This document shows, piece after piece, positions 39,554-48,312 of a stretch of DNA of 51,098 nt. The DNA lies in the NCBI RefSeq assembly GCF_000714435.1, contig NZ_JJMW01000017.1, forward strand, positions 1-51,098. The letters are read 5' to 3'. Below the pieces are notes generated by a model. It ran no database searches, was not told the DNA's origin, and saw only the letters and a program-made list of their open reading frames with translations. Position numbers and translations under genes: made by a program. The stretch's first letter is position 1; each line of letters begins with the position of its first letter. The stretch is from Exiguobacterium alkaliphilum 12/1. GTDB lineage: Bacteria > Bacillota > Bacilli > Exiguobacteriales > Exiguobacteriaceae.

Positions 39554-40375
39554 ATGCTACACACATTCAAAATTGTATTCAAGCGTTTTTTCGTGGAACG
39601 GTTCTTCGACCAGGCGGCGATGCTCGCGTATTATTTCATCTTGTCGACGTTCCCGTTCCTGTTGTTCGTGCTAGGGATCGTCGGGCTTTTGCCGTTCTCG
39701 AGTGGGGATGTGATTGAGGCGCTCGCCCTCGTCATGCCAGAGACGAGCTTCGAGCTGTTAGAAGGCAACATCGAATCCATCTTTGACGACTCAAGGCTTG
39801 GTCTCGCCTCGATTAGCATCTTGCCGGCGCTATGGATTTCATCGATGGCGGTTCAGTCGCTCGTCCGTTCGTTGAACGATGCCTATCGATTGATTCGAAA
39901 CAAATCGTTCTTGCGAGGTGCGCTCCAAGATATCGCCGTGACGCTCGCGCTCATGTTCGTACTTCCGTTCTCGCTCGTCATCCCGGTCGTCGAGGCGGCG
40001 CTCCGTGAAGTGTCGACGCACATCATCTTCATCGAAGATATCGTAGCCACCTACGCCCAGATTTGGTTTTATTTCCGCTGGATTGTCGGGTCGCTCGTCT
40101 TGTTCAGCGTGTTCTTGCTCGTCTATAAATGGTTGCCGAGCCATCGCGGGACGATTCGCGACAGCTGGGGTGGGGCGGCGTTCGCCACCATCGGTATCTT
40201 GACAGTCTCGAACGTGTTCAGCTACTATTCACAGTATGCAAACTATGAGCGGTTCTATGGCCAACTCGGGGCGTTCATCGTCTTGCTCATTTGGTTCTAC
40301 TTGGCTGCTTCCGTCATCTTGATCGGCGGGCTGCTCAACGCGACGCGCATCGAGCAAAAAGAAAAATCCGATTAA
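39554..40375 (+). CDS. YihY/virulence factor BrkB family membrane protein
   Basis: A 273-residue membrane protein with six hydrophobic segments. FDQAAMLAYYFILSTFPFLLFVLGI is the conserved first helix, and the later KWLPSHRGTIRDSWGGAAFAT, YERFYGQLGAFIVLLIWFYLAASVILIGGLLNA is the typical end of the family. It was once called ribonuclease BN in error; the true function, possibly lipid or envelope transport, is not settled. The start follows AGAAAAGAG, a modest site, after an A/T-rich stretch of about 70 bases. Confidence 0.9.
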   Translation: MLHTFKIVFKRFFVERFFDQAAMLAYYFILSTFPFLLFVLGIVGLLPFSSGDVIEALALVMPETSFELLEGNIESIFDDSRLGLASISILPALWISSMAVQSLVRSLNDAYRLIRNKSFLRGALQDIAVTLALMFVLPFSLVIPVVEAALREVSTHIIFIEDIVATYAQIWFYFRWIVGSLVLFSVFLLVYKWLPSHRGTIRDSWGGAAFATIGILTVSNVFSYYSQYANYERFYGQLGAFIVLLIWFYLAASVILIGGLLNATRIEQKEKSD

Positions 40376-40454
40376 CGTGTAATTGCAAGTTAGCATTCTT
40401 CGATACGGGGAATGGTATTCGTAAGATCGCATCTTTTAATCGGAGGTGGGAAAC

Positions 40455-41009
40455 ATGGATATGCAACGGCTCGTACACAATCGTCGTTTCATCGATCAAT
40501 CATTGTTTTACCTCGCCTTACAATTATGGAAGTGGATCATGTTGCTACCGGTCTTGTTCTATTTAGACGTCTCGATGCGTGTCGCCCCGTTTTCCCAATA
40601 TGTGATGGTCAGTCTTTTGCTCTACGTGGCATTTCGGGTCGTCCAGTATGTGATTGCGAGCCGAGCCTCTTTAATGGAGCTGCTCGAATTCGGGTATGGC
40701 GTCTTATCTCTCGTGCTCGTCACGTCACTGCTCATTGAAGTAGCCGCTTCCCCGACGGCCATCGCGTTTCTCGTCGCCGTCTTTCTCGTCCACCCGACGC
40801 TCGCCTTGCATCATTACCGTGATTTCACAGAACGCAAATGGCTCAACAAGCAGTTTCGTCTATTCAGTCCGATGCTCAAGCAAGGTGAGATCCCGGTCCA
40901 TGTGCTCGTCTTGACGGAAGATGAGATCGTGATCACGGCCGAGAGTGGGAAAGAGTTTACGTATCGTCATATTTATTGGGGCGGCTTCTATTTCGAAAAT
41001 GTCTCTTAA
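40455..41009 (+). CDS. Hypothetical membrane protein, 184 residues
   Basis: Four predicted membrane segments in the first 125 residues (for example LFYLALQLWKWIMLLPVLFYL, VMVSLLLYVAFRVVQYVI, VLSLVLVTSLLIEVA, AIAFLVAVFLV), then a cytosolic C-terminal domain of about 60 residues with beta character (PVHVLVLTEDEIVITAESGKEFTYRHIYWGGFYFENVS). This resembles a YcxB-like or PH-like tail but is not recognised with confidence. ATG 40455 follows GGAGGTGGG. The next small membrane-protein gene begins 13 bases later, so they are an operon. Confidence 0.72.
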   Translation: MDMQRLVHNRRFIDQSLFYLALQLWKWIMLLPVLFYLDVSMRVAPFSQYVMVSLLLYVAFRVVQYVIASRASLMELLEFGYGVLSLVLVTSLLIEVAASPTAIAFLVAVFLVHPTLALHHYRDFTERKWLNKQFRLFSPMLKQGEIPVHVLVLTEDEIVITAESGKEFTYRHIYWGGFYFENVS

Positions 41010-41022
41010 GGTGGTTGTTTGA

Positions 41023-41316
41023 TTGGAAAATGTAATCGTCATCAGTTTTTGGATCGTCGCGTTCCTCGCGTTCTTCAAAGGGGCGTATGACATGTTTCGA
41101 GAGTACCGGACGACGAAACAACGTTCGGTCCTTTACTTTTTAATCGTCTTGGTCTTGACTTGGTTCTGGTTCAATCCGTATGAACTGACCGCGCTACACC
41201 CGTTCGTCCTCATGGCTTATTATTGGAACCGGAACCGGACGCTGCGGAACGTCATGCTCGTCCTCGTGCTTGTCCCGTTCGCAATCCGTGTCTGGTTGCT
41301 CGCCTCGACGATGTGA
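41023..41316 (+). CDS. Hypothetical membrane protein, 97 residues
   Basis: Three hydrophobic segments (VIVISFWIVAFLAFFKGAY, VLYFLIVLVLTWFWF, VMLVLVLVPFAIRVWLLAS) joined by short basic loops. It starts at TTG 41023, eight bases after AAGGTGG; no better start exists. It follows the 184-residue membrane protein gene and ends before a strong terminator. The two may act together at the membrane. Family unknown. Confidence 0.68.
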   Translation: MENVIVISFWIVAFLAFFKGAYDMFREYRTTKQRSVLYFLIVLVLTWFWFNPYELTALHPFVLMAYYWNRNRTLRNVMLVLVLVPFAIRVWLLASTM

Positions 41317-41331
41317 ATCCAATGACATAAG

Positions 41332-41365
41332 AAAGGCTCGCCCCATTGTTCGGGGCGAGCCTTTT
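41332..41365. terminator. Bidirectional terminator
   Basis: AAAGGCTCGCCCC/GGGGCGAGCCTTTT between the 97-residue gene and putP. Confidence 0.88.
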
Positions 41366-41370
41366 GAAGC

Positions 41371-42852
41371 TTATTCTTCTTTGGCGGCGGCGAGTTCTGC
41401 CTCCATCTCAGAGAATTCGCGGTTGATTCGTTTTTGTTCACGTTGGTTCGTGAACGTGCTGACGAGGACGATGGCAAGCATACTGAGGAAGAAGCCTGGC
41501 ACCATCTCATAGATGACGTTCGATAAACCAGTGACGATCCACAAGATGACCGTGATGGCACCGACGAGGATTCCGGCGAGCGCACCTTGGCGTGTCATCT
41601 TCGTCCAATAAAGCGACAAGAGAATCGCTGGTCCGAAGGCTGAGCCGAATCCGGCCCATGCATAGCCGACGAGGGTCAAAATCGTGTTCGACGGGCTGAG
41701 CGACATGAGCGTCGCGACGAGACCGACGAGTAACACCCCGATCCGTCCGGCGAGGACCATCGTCTTCTCGCTGGCATCTTTATTGAAGAACTTCCGGTAG
41801 AAGTCTTCCGTCAACGCAGATGACGTGACGAGCAGTTGTGACGACACCGTCGACATGACCGCCGCGAGAATCGCAGCGAGCAAGAAGCCTGTGATGAACG
41901 GGTGGAACAAGACGTCCGAGAATTGGATGAACACCGTTTCCGGGTCGGCGAGGGCATTGCCTTGACCGCGGAAATACGCGATTCCGACGAGTCCCGTCAT
42001 AACGGCACCGATAATCGATACGGTCATCCAACCCATCCCGATGCGACGAGCCGTCTTGAGCGATGGCACGTCCTTGATGGCCATAAAGCGGACGATGATG
42101 TGCGGCTGACCGAAGTAACCGAGTCCCCAAGCGAGGAGACCGATGATGCCGAGCGTCGTCGTCCCTTTGAATAAGTCGAACAGGTCCGTGTTGATGGCCG
42201 TCGCCGTGTTGACGGCGTTCGTCATCCCACCGACGTCAGTCAATGCGACGATTGGGACGAGGACGAGCGCGAGGAACATGATGACACCTTGCGCGAAGTC
42301 CGTCCAGCTGACGGCCGTGAAGCCGCCGAACAGCGTGTACAAAATGACGACGCTAATCGTGACGATGACACCTGTCTGATAGTCGATGCCGAACGAGCTT
42401 TCGAACAACTTACCGCCCGATACGAGTCCGGCCGACGTGTAGAACGTGAAGAAGATGATGATGACGGACGCAGACAAGATCCGTAGCCAGTTCGAGTGAT
42501 CTCGGAACCGATTCTCAAGGAAATCTGGAATCGTGATCGAGTCGTTCGCCATCTCAGTGAAGACGCGAAGACGCGGAGCAACCAACAAGTAGTTCAAGTA
42601 AGCTCCGATGACCAATCCAACGGCTAACCAAATTGCTGATAATCCCGTGGCATACATTGCCCCCGGTAGTCCCATTAACATCCACCCACTCATATCTGAC
42701 GCTCCGGCCGACATGGCGGTGACACCTGGCCCCATCTTGCGGCCACCTAACATATAATCCGATGAGTCGGTCGTGCGTTTATACGCGACATAACCGATTG
42801 CGAGCATCATCACGAGGTAAAGCGCGATGGATACCCATTCTTGCCATAACAT
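41371..42852 (-). CDS. putP: Sodium/proline symporter PutP
   Basis: A 493-residue SSS-family carrier with 13 membrane segments. Characteristic are YKRTTDSSDYMLGGRKMGPGVTAMSAGASDMSGWMLMGLPGAMYATG (Na+ and substrate sites), GGFTAVSWTDFAQGVIMFLALVLVP, LGYFGQPHIIVRFMAIK and AAIMAAVMSTVSSQLLVTSSALTEDFY (here AAILAAVMSTVSSQLL). It brings in proline for nutrition or osmoprotection. The start has AGGAGGTAA. The 350-base upstream interval is long and holds possible regulatory repeats. Confidence 0.94.
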   Translation of the reverse strand: MLWQEWVSIALYLVMMLAIGYVAYKRTTDSSDYMLGGRKMGPGVTAMSAGASDMSGWMLMGLPGAMYATGLSAIWLAVGLVIGAYLNYLLVAPRLRVFTEMANDSITIPDFLENRFRDHSNWLRILSASVIIIFFTFYTSAGLVSGGKLFESSFGIDYQTGVIVTISVVILYTLFGGFTAVSWTDFAQGVIMFLALVLVPIVALTDVGGMTNAVNTATAINTDLFDLFKGTTTLGIIGLLAWGLGYFGQPHIIVRFMAIKDVPSLKTARRIGMGWMTVSIIGAVMTGLVGIAYFRGQGNALADPETVFIQFSDVLFHPFITGFLLAAILAAVMSTVSSQLLVTSSALTEDFYRKFFNKDASEKTMVLAGRIGVLLVGLVATLMSLSPSNTILTLVGYAWAGFGSAFGPAILLSLYWTKMTRQGALAGILVGAITVILWIVTGLSNVIYEMVPGFFLSMLAIVLVSTFTNQREQKRINREFSEMEAELAAAKEE

Positions 42853-43148
42853 TGTATTACCTCCTGTACGCGATTCAAATATGGTTCAATCGTCCGTTCG
42901 GACAATGTGGTTTCATTCCCACAATGTGACGAAAGCGGACGGTAAAGACGAACTTGTGACTAACCTTAACGGACCTCGGAAGTCATTGCAAACTGCAACC
43001 TTTTCATAAAAACGGCTCTAAATCGCATAATACCAAGGCATGAGCCTTACTTTTTTCACATATAAAGTTTAAATTTTCTGAATTTTCGTCACCTTGTCGA
43101 GACGTCTTTGTCATCTCGTTGTAACAAAAGTGGTGGATATCCGATGAA
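42853..43148. other. Gene-free interval upstream of putP
   Basis: No credible gene is present. It holds GTCCG-TT-CGGAC (near 42892-42903), and two ACAATGTG repeats inside an inverted TGTGG...CCACA element (about 42905-42928). On the minus strand TTGCAA with a TAAGGT 17 bases on, and TTGTCC with CATATT, are two weak promoter choices for putP. The left half is A/T-rich without clear structure. Confidence 0.5.
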
Positions 43149-43149
43149 A

Positions 43150-43184
43150 AAATAAAAAGGGACGGCTCATTCGAGCAGTCCCTT
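43150..43184 (-). terminator. Terminator of the D-Ala-D-Ala carboxypeptidase gene
   Basis: GGGAC-GCTC/GAGC-GTCCC hairpin read on the minus strand into TTTTTATTTTTT. Confidence 0.82.
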
Positions 43185-43201
43185 CATTAACTATGTACGT
43201 T

Positions 43202-44218
43202 CTATTCGAGCGTCCGACCGAAGGCGATTCGTTCGACCGTCCGCATCGTCGGGAACGTTTGACCCGACTTTGCTTGCATCGTCACGAGCGCATACTGTTT
43301 GCCCGCTTGTTCCATCAAAAAGACCATCGTGTAGCCTGACTCGTCCGTATATCCCGTCTTCGTCGCCGTCACTAAATCAGAGTAATGGATGCTGCGCTCG
43401 TTCACGGCCGAACCGAGGTGATACCACCAACGACGTTTGCCGTTCCCGTCCTTGTCCGTGAACTTTGCCTCGTACTCATATGTGCCGGCAATCTCGACGA
43501 GCTCTGGATAACGAGCGAACACATAAGCAATCTTCGCCATGTCATGAGCTGTCGTGTAGTGGTCCGGGTCAGAGTAGCCGTGGGCATTCATGAAATGCGT
43601 TCCCGTCAAACCGAGGACTTCCGCCCGAGCGTTCATCCGTTCGACGAAAGCGGTCGTCGTCCCGCTCACATACTCGGCAAGGCTGTTGGCCGCATCATTG
43701 CCCGACTCGAGCAACGTCGCATAGAGCGCTTGGCGGACGGACAACGTGTCACCGACCGCGAGGTGTGCGATATGACTGTCCCATGGGATGTCGAGTGTCG
43801 ACGGTTTGATCTCGACGAGTGGAAGGTCGAGTTCGCCGGCGAGACTTGCTTGCTCATAGGCGAGGAGTGCCGTCATCAATTTCGTCGTGCTCGCCGGATA
43901 AACACGGGCCTCCCCTTGTTTATCGAGTAAAATGACGCCGTCTGTCAAATCGACGAACGTCATCGCGCCGACGAGGATCTCTTCATCGTCTACTTGTTCC
44001 ATGACGTCTAGTCGCCAGTCGCTCATCGGGATATTGGGAAACGTCGGACCTTGACTGACCGGTTCGACGACAGGAGCCTCGATTGAAGGTTGGACGGGCG
44101 TCTCCCGTTTGAACCCGACAAGGGCCGGGATTAATGCGACGATTGCGAGCAAAATCAAGCCAAAAATGATTCGTCGCATCATATATGTTCGTTGTTTATG
44201 TCTCCGTGTTCGATTCAC
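43202..44218 (-). CDS. D-alanyl-D-alanine carboxypeptidase (S11, DacA/DacF-like)
   Basis: A 338-residue membrane-anchored penicillin-binding protein that trims the last D-Ala of peptidoglycan stems. A basic N-terminus (RTRRHKQRTYMMRR) and one membrane segment precede the S11 domain with STTK (nucleophile Ser), SGN and KTG (KTGYT). The usual C-terminal beta domain with amphipathic anchor of DacA is missing, which is why the N-terminal anchor matters. GTG 44218 follows AAAGGGG at ten bases; the ATG ATG at about 44182 has no site. Confidence 0.9.
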   Translation of the reverse strand: MNRTRRHKQRTYMMRRIIFGLILLAIVALIPALVGFKRETPVQPSIEAPVVEPVSQGPTFPNIPMSDWRLDVMEQVDDEEILVGAMTFVDLTDGVILLDKQGEARVYPASTTKLMTALLAYEQASLAGELDLPLVEIKPSTLDIPWDSHIAHLAVGDTLSVRQALYATLLESGNDAANSLAEYVSGTTTAFVERMNARAEVLGLTGTHFMNAHGYSDPDHYTTAHDMAKIAYVFARYPELVEIAGTYEYEAKFTDKDGNGKRRWWYHLGSAVNERSIHYSDLVTATKTGYTDESGYTMVFLMEQAGKQYALVTMQAKSGQTFPTMRTVERIAFGRTLE

Positions 44219-44437
44219 TCTACATTCGCCCCTTTATTGTTTACTTTTCTACCATAATGGATATCAAACAAATAAATCGTCAGAAAAATCAAGAAACAGG
44301 TCAATATTTTTTTACAAGGCTCAGGATTCCGTTCCATAAATGTAAACCGTGTCGAAATCCATATGCGGAGATAGGCAACGTCTGACGAATATAATAAAGT
44401 AGTGATGTAAGGATAAATGAACAGGGGTGGTCATGAC

Positions 44438-45904
44438 ATGGAATTGACAAAGCAGTGGCGCGAGCATTTTAAACAGTTGCGCGCCTTCGACGAGGCGATC
44501 TCGTTACTTTATTGGGATATGCGGACCCAAATGCCGGAACAGTCGGCACCGTTACGGGCGGAGACGATCGGGTATCTTTCGACCGAGGCGTTCAAGCGTC
44601 AGACGAGCGAATCGTTCAAACGACTGCTCGACGAGATGGAAGGGGCAGATGGATTGACGCCAATCGAGTCCCGCTCGCTGTCTGTCGCCAAGACGCAATA
44701 TGAACGCAATGCGAAGATTCCGCCTGAAGAGTACCAGGCGTACGTCACGCTCGTGTCAGAAGCGGAGACCGCTTGGGAGAAAGCGAAAGAACGGGATGAC
44801 TGGGGGATGTTCGCACCATATTTAGAAAAGATTGTCGCGTATCAACGGAAGTTCGCCGATTATTTCGGGTATGCGTCACATCCGTACGACGCGTTGCTCT
44901 ATGACTTCGAGCCAGGGATGACGGTCGCGCAACTCGACCGATTGTTCGAAGGACTGCGCGATGAGCTCGTCCCGCTCATCCGTCAACTGAAACAGGCGGG
45001 GGCGCCCCTCGACTGGTCGATGGACCAGAAGGCGCAAGAACGAATCTGTCACGACTGGATGCGGGTCGTCGACTACGATTTGAGCCGCGGACGTTTGGAT
45101 GCGACCGTCCATCCGTTTGAGATTACGATCAACCGTCGGGACGTCCGCATCACGACGAAATATGATGAGGCCGACTATCGGAACGCCTTGTTCGGTACGA
45201 TGCACGAGGCGGGGCACGCGACGTATGAGCAACAAATCGATGCCGCACTCGACGAACTCGGACTCGGCGGTGGTGCCTCGATGGGCATCCACGAGTCGCA
45301 GTCGTTGTTCTTCGAGAACTTCGTCGGCCGAAGCGTCGCTTTCTTGAAGAGCGTCTACCCGAGCCTACAAGCCGAGCATCCGCCGCTTTCGTCCATCGAT
45401 TTCGAGACGTTCTATGCCGGGGTGAACGAGGCGAAACCGTCACTCATCCGAATCGAGGCCGACGAGTTGACGTACAGCCTTCATATCATCATCCGGTATG
45501 AGCTCGAGAAGGCGCTCATCCAAGGCACGTTGTCCGTTGCCGAGCTGCCGGCGGCGTGGAACCGCCTCTATAAAGAGTACCTCGGTGTCGACGTCCCGAG
45601 CGACGCGAAAGGCGTGCTTCAAGACGTGCACTGGGCGGGCGGTTCGTTCGGTTACTTCCCGAGCTATGCCCTCGGTCTCGTCTATGCGGCCCAATTGACG
45701 GAGACGCTACGGGCCCAACACCCAGAGCTTGACACGTGGATTGCGAGCGGGGAGTTCGGTCCGATCAAGCAGTGGCTCGAGACGAACGTGCATCGCCACG
45801 GCAAATCGCTCACACCGAACGAGTTGATTCGGGAAGTGACGGGGGAAGACATCTCGGTCCGTCCGCTCGTGCGCTATTTGACGGCCAAATATGGCACAGC
45901 GTGA
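44438..45904 (+). CDS. M32-family metallocarboxypeptidase
   Basis: A 488-residue cytosolic zinc carboxypeptidase (TaqCP/BsuCP type). The zinc motif MHEAGHATYEQ (HExxH) is followed by the third ligand region GIHESQSLFFENFVGRS. RIEADELTYSLHIIIRYELEKALI and GSFGYFPSYALG are further M32 blocks. ATG 44438 follows AGGGGTGG; the ATG at 44417 lies before that site. A TATAAT at 44390 may be its -10 box. The GDPD gene follows after four bases, so they share a transcript. Confidence 0.93.
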   Translation: MELTKQWREHFKQLRAFDEAISLLYWDMRTQMPEQSAPLRAETIGYLSTEAFKRQTSESFKRLLDEMEGADGLTPIESRSLSVAKTQYERNAKIPPEEYQAYVTLVSEAETAWEKAKERDDWGMFAPYLEKIVAYQRKFADYFGYASHPYDALLYDFEPGMTVAQLDRLFEGLRDELVPLIRQLKQAGAPLDWSMDQKAQERICHDWMRVVDYDLSRGRLDATVHPFEITINRRDVRITTKYDEADYRNALFGTMHEAGHATYEQQIDAALDELGLGGGASMGIHESQSLFFENFVGRSVAFLKSVYPSLQAEHPPLSSIDFETFYAGVNEAKPSLIRIEADELTYSLHIIIRYELEKALIQGTLSVAELPAAWNRLYKEYLGVDVPSDAKGVLQDVHWAGGSFGYFPSYALGLVYAAQLTETLRAQHPELDTWIASGEFGPIKQWLETNVHRHGKSLTPNELIREVTGEDISVRPLVRYLTAKYGTA

Positions 45905-45908
45905 GCCG

Positions 45909-46622
45909 ATGAAGCTATACGCCCACCGTGGGGTGATGGCGCACTACCCAGAGAACACGATGTCGGCGTTCAAGGCCGCTATCAAGGTCGGTGCGGACGG
46001 CATCGAGACGGACGTGCACATGACGCGGGACGGGGAACTCGTGCTCATCCATGACGAATCGCTCGAGCGGACGACGGACGGACGTGGCCGTGTCGTCGAC
46101 AAGACGTTCGCCGAGCTCCGGACAGCCAACGCGGCGTTCCGGTTCGGGGGAGAGGAACCGATTCCGACACTCGAAGCGTTCCTCAAGTTGGTCAAGCCGA
46201 CACCGCTCCTCGTCAACCTTGAGCTGAAGACGGATGTCGAGCACTATCGGGGCATCGAGCGTCGTCTCATCGAAATCGTTGAACGGACCGGTTTTCCAGC
46301 CGAGCGTCTTATCGTCTCTTCCTTTAATCACGAGACGTTACGACGTTTACGCGAGTTGACGACCGAATATGAACTTGCCGCCCTGTCCTCAAAACGGATG
46401 ACGGACCCGGTCTCCTATTTGAAACAGCTCGGGGCGAATGCGCTTCATCCGAGCGTCCGCGCGTTAACCGACGCCGAGATCGAGGCATTGGTCGAAGCAG
46501 GAATCCGTGTCCGGCCGTACACGGTCAAGACGGAAGAACAATTGCATCGCTTCAGCAGGCTCGGCGTCGACGCGTTATTCGTCAACGACGTCGAATGGGC
46601 CCGAGCACATTTGACCCCGTGA
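45909..46622 (+). CDS. Glycerophosphodiester phosphodiesterase (GDPD/UgpQ-like)
   Basis: A 237-residue cytosolic TIM-barrel enzyme that splits glycerophosphodiesters to glycerol-3-phosphate and alcohol. HRG near residue 6, GIETDVHMTRDGELVLIHDESLERTTDG (metal ligands Glu, Asp and catalytic His), LNLELK-like NLELK and the C-terminal VNDVEWA are typical. ATG 45909 starts four bases after the M32 stop and relies on translational coupling, as its own site (GTGAG) is poor. ATG 45891 overlaps the previous gene and is possible. Its product would feed GlpP signalling. Confidence 0.9.
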   Translation: MKLYAHRGVMAHYPENTMSAFKAAIKVGADGIETDVHMTRDGELVLIHDESLERTTDGRGRVVDKTFAELRTANAAFRFGGEEPIPTLEAFLKLVKPTPLLVNLELKTDVEHYRGIERRLIEIVERTGFPAERLIVSSFNHETLRRLRELTTEYELAALSSKRMTDPVSYLKQLGANALHPSVRALTDAEIEALVEAGIRVRPYTVKTEEQLHRFSRLGVDALFVNDVEWARAHLTP

Positions 46623-46646
46623 CAATGTATGTCACGGGGTTTTTAT
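46615..46646 (+). terminator. Terminator of the M32-GDPD operon
   Basis: CCCCGTGAC/GTCACGGGG and five T. The stop codon is in the stem. Confidence 0.88.
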
Positions 46647-46699
46647 TTAATCGAGACAGGGAAGTAACAATATTGTAAAGAAAGCGGTAACACTCGAAG

Positions 46700-46797
46700 A
46701 AGGCGTCACAGCACATTCGAGACACACTGTCGCCTTTACGCCATCGTCCCGTTGTCTTAAGTTTAAGATGTCACCAGCTACATAGCAATCAGATGTA
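46700..46797 (+). other. Structured leader region of the DUF4397 gene
   Basis: Two hairpins: AAGGCG-TC-ACAG with CTGTCGCCTT (about 46700-46736), and GCTACAT/ATGTAGC (about 46774-46796). Neither is followed by a T-run. It does not fit a riboswitch class I know. Confidence 0.4.
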
Positions 46798-46877
46798 GCA
46801 CGCTATGCAGCACTACACCAAATCTGTTGTACGTAGTCCATCGGTCACACTTAAGGGGAAAAGGGAGGAAATTTCAC

Positions 46878-47678
46878 ATGAAGAAACTGATGTCTCTACT
46901 CGGAACGCTCGCTCTCGCGTTCGCACTCGTCTTACCAGTCAGCGCGGACGGTCACGACGGCGATGCGATGGTCCGGGTGCTTCACGCTTCACCTGATGCT
47001 CCGGCGGTCGATGTGTATGTCAACGGCGAAGTCGCGGTCGAAGGCGCAGAGTTCAAAGCGCTCACTGACTATTTGACACTACCAGCCGGCGACTATAACG
47101 TCGAAATCAAACCAGCCGGTGACTCTGAGACGGTCGTCGTCGCAGCGGATCTCTCACTTGAAGCTGGCAAATTCTATACCGCTGCAGCGATTGGACAACT
47201 CGAGAACATCGAGATCGCAGCGATGGAAGATGACGCCAACTTCGAAGATGGCAAGTCGAAAGTCCGTGTCGCTCACTTCGCACCAGACGCGCCAGCAGTC
47301 GATGTGGCACCGAAAGGCGGAGACCCGCTCTTCTCGAACCTCGAGTTCAAAGCGGTATCTGACTACGGTACACTTGACGCCGGAACGTATGACCTCGAAG
47401 TTCGCCCAGCCGGCGCAACGGACGTCGTGAAGGCGCTCGACGGTGTCGCCCTTGAAGGTGGTAAGAACTACACGGCATTCGCGATCGGACTCCTCGAAGG
47501 TGAACCAGCGTTTGAAGTATTGCTCGCAGCAGACGGCGGGGAAATGGCTGGAGCTCCTGAGACTGGACAAGGCGGACTCGCCCAGTCTGCTTCGATGAAC
47601 TGGTTGCTCGCAGCAGCAGTCCTCGGTGCGGCAGCGGCTGGCTTCTACGTCTTTCGTCGTAAGCAGCAAGACGCCTAA
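46878..47678 (+). CDS. Cell-surface DUF4397 protein with sortase-type sorting signal
   Basis: A 266-residue exported protein. The signal peptide ends near VSADG (residue 23). Two DUF4397 repeats follow (MVRVLHASPDAPAVDVYVNG and KVRVAHFAPDAPAVDVAPKGG, residues about 30-115 and 127-215). The C-terminus reads PETGQGG (227-233), a hydrophobic helix and FRRKQQDA, which is a cell-wall sorting signal in which Ala replaces the Leu of LPxTG. ATG 46878 follows GGGAGGAAA. The sortase gene overlaps its end. Confidence 0.88.
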   Translation: MKKLMSLLGTLALAFALVLPVSADGHDGDAMVRVLHASPDAPAVDVYVNGEVAVEGAEFKALTDYLTLPAGDYNVEIKPAGDSETVVVAADLSLEAGKFYTAAAIGQLENIEIAAMEDDANFEDGKSKVRVAHFAPDAPAVDVAPKGGDPLFSNLEFKAVSDYGTLDAGTYDLEVRPAGATDVVKALDGVALEGGKNYTAFAIGLLEGEPAFEVLLAADGGEMAGAPETGQGGLAQSASMNWLLAAAVLGAAAAGFYVFRRKQQDA

Positions 47679-48267
47679 GCTTTTACTGATTGGATCGTTC
47701 GCGTTTCTCTCGATGGCCGCTGAGGTCGATGCGCCGGACAAAGAGTTCCGACTCCCAACCGTCGGATTCGCCGAACCGCTCGTCCTCGCCTCGACCGAGG
47801 TCAGTCGGCAGTCGTTTCACCGGGAAACGTTCATCCCAAAACGACTCATCATCCCATCCATTGATGTCGATGCGACAATCGAACCGGTCGGGAAAGACCG
47901 ACTCGACCGGATGGACACGCCGGATGACGTCAATGCAGTCGGATGGTATCAATACGGCGCACGTGCCGGCGCAATCGGCAACGTCGTCTTATCCGGACAT
48001 TTGGACGATCTCCAAGGTCCGGCCATCTTCAGCGAACTCGCCACGTTACAACTCGGAGAGACGGTGACGCTCCAACGTGACGAGCGAGTCGCACAGTATG
48101 AGGTCGTCTCCGTGAATCGATACCGGCTCGAGGACGTGCCGCTCGCTTCCATCTTCGCGGCCACACAATCCGAACGGTTGCAACTGATCACCTGTGCAGG
48201 GCCTTATGACCCTGAACGTGGGTATCGCGATCGAATCATCGTGACTGCGAAGCTCATACGAAATTAA
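47626..48267 (+). CDS. Sortase (class F/D-like), dedicated to the preceding surface protein
   Basis: A transpeptidase with a membrane anchor (LLLIGSFAFLSMAA) and a sortase domain. The catalytic His is in LSGHLDD, Cys in LITCAGPYD and Arg in GYRDRIIVTA. It would cut the PETG site of the DUF4397 protein. The start is unclear: the frame is open from GTG 47626 (213 residues), inside the end of the previous gene and without a ribosome binding site. The first ATG (47713) would remove most of the anchor. A coupled or unusual start near 47680-47690 is possible. Confidence 0.85.
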   Translation: MRQRLASTSFVVSSKTPKLLLIGSFAFLSMAAEVDAPDKEFRLPTVGFAEPLVLASTEVSRQSFHRETFIPKRLIIPSIDVDATIEPVGKDRLDRMDTPDDVNAVGWYQYGARAGAIGNVVLSGHLDDLQGPAIFSELATLQLGETVTLQRDERVAQYEVVSVNRYRLEDVPLASIFAATQSERLQLITCAGPYDPERGYRDRIIVTAKLIRN

Positions 48268-48274
48268 ATCGATG

Positions 48275-48306
48275 GCCCGGAGTGATTGCCACTCCGGGCT
48301 GTTTAT
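48275..48306 (+). terminator. Terminator of the DUF4397-sortase operon
   Basis: GCCCGGAGTG/CACTCCGGGC stem followed by TGTTTATT. Confidence 0.8.
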
Positions 48307-48312
48307 TGTTAA

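Noticed and set aside
42853..43201. Riboswitch or small RNA ahead of putP
   Set aside because: No conserved aptamer motif or terminator-antiterminator pair was found, only short repeats.
46680..46877. c-di-GMP or other known riboswitch before the DUF4397 gene
   Set aside because: The two hairpins do not carry the signature bases of known classes and there is no expression platform with a T-run.
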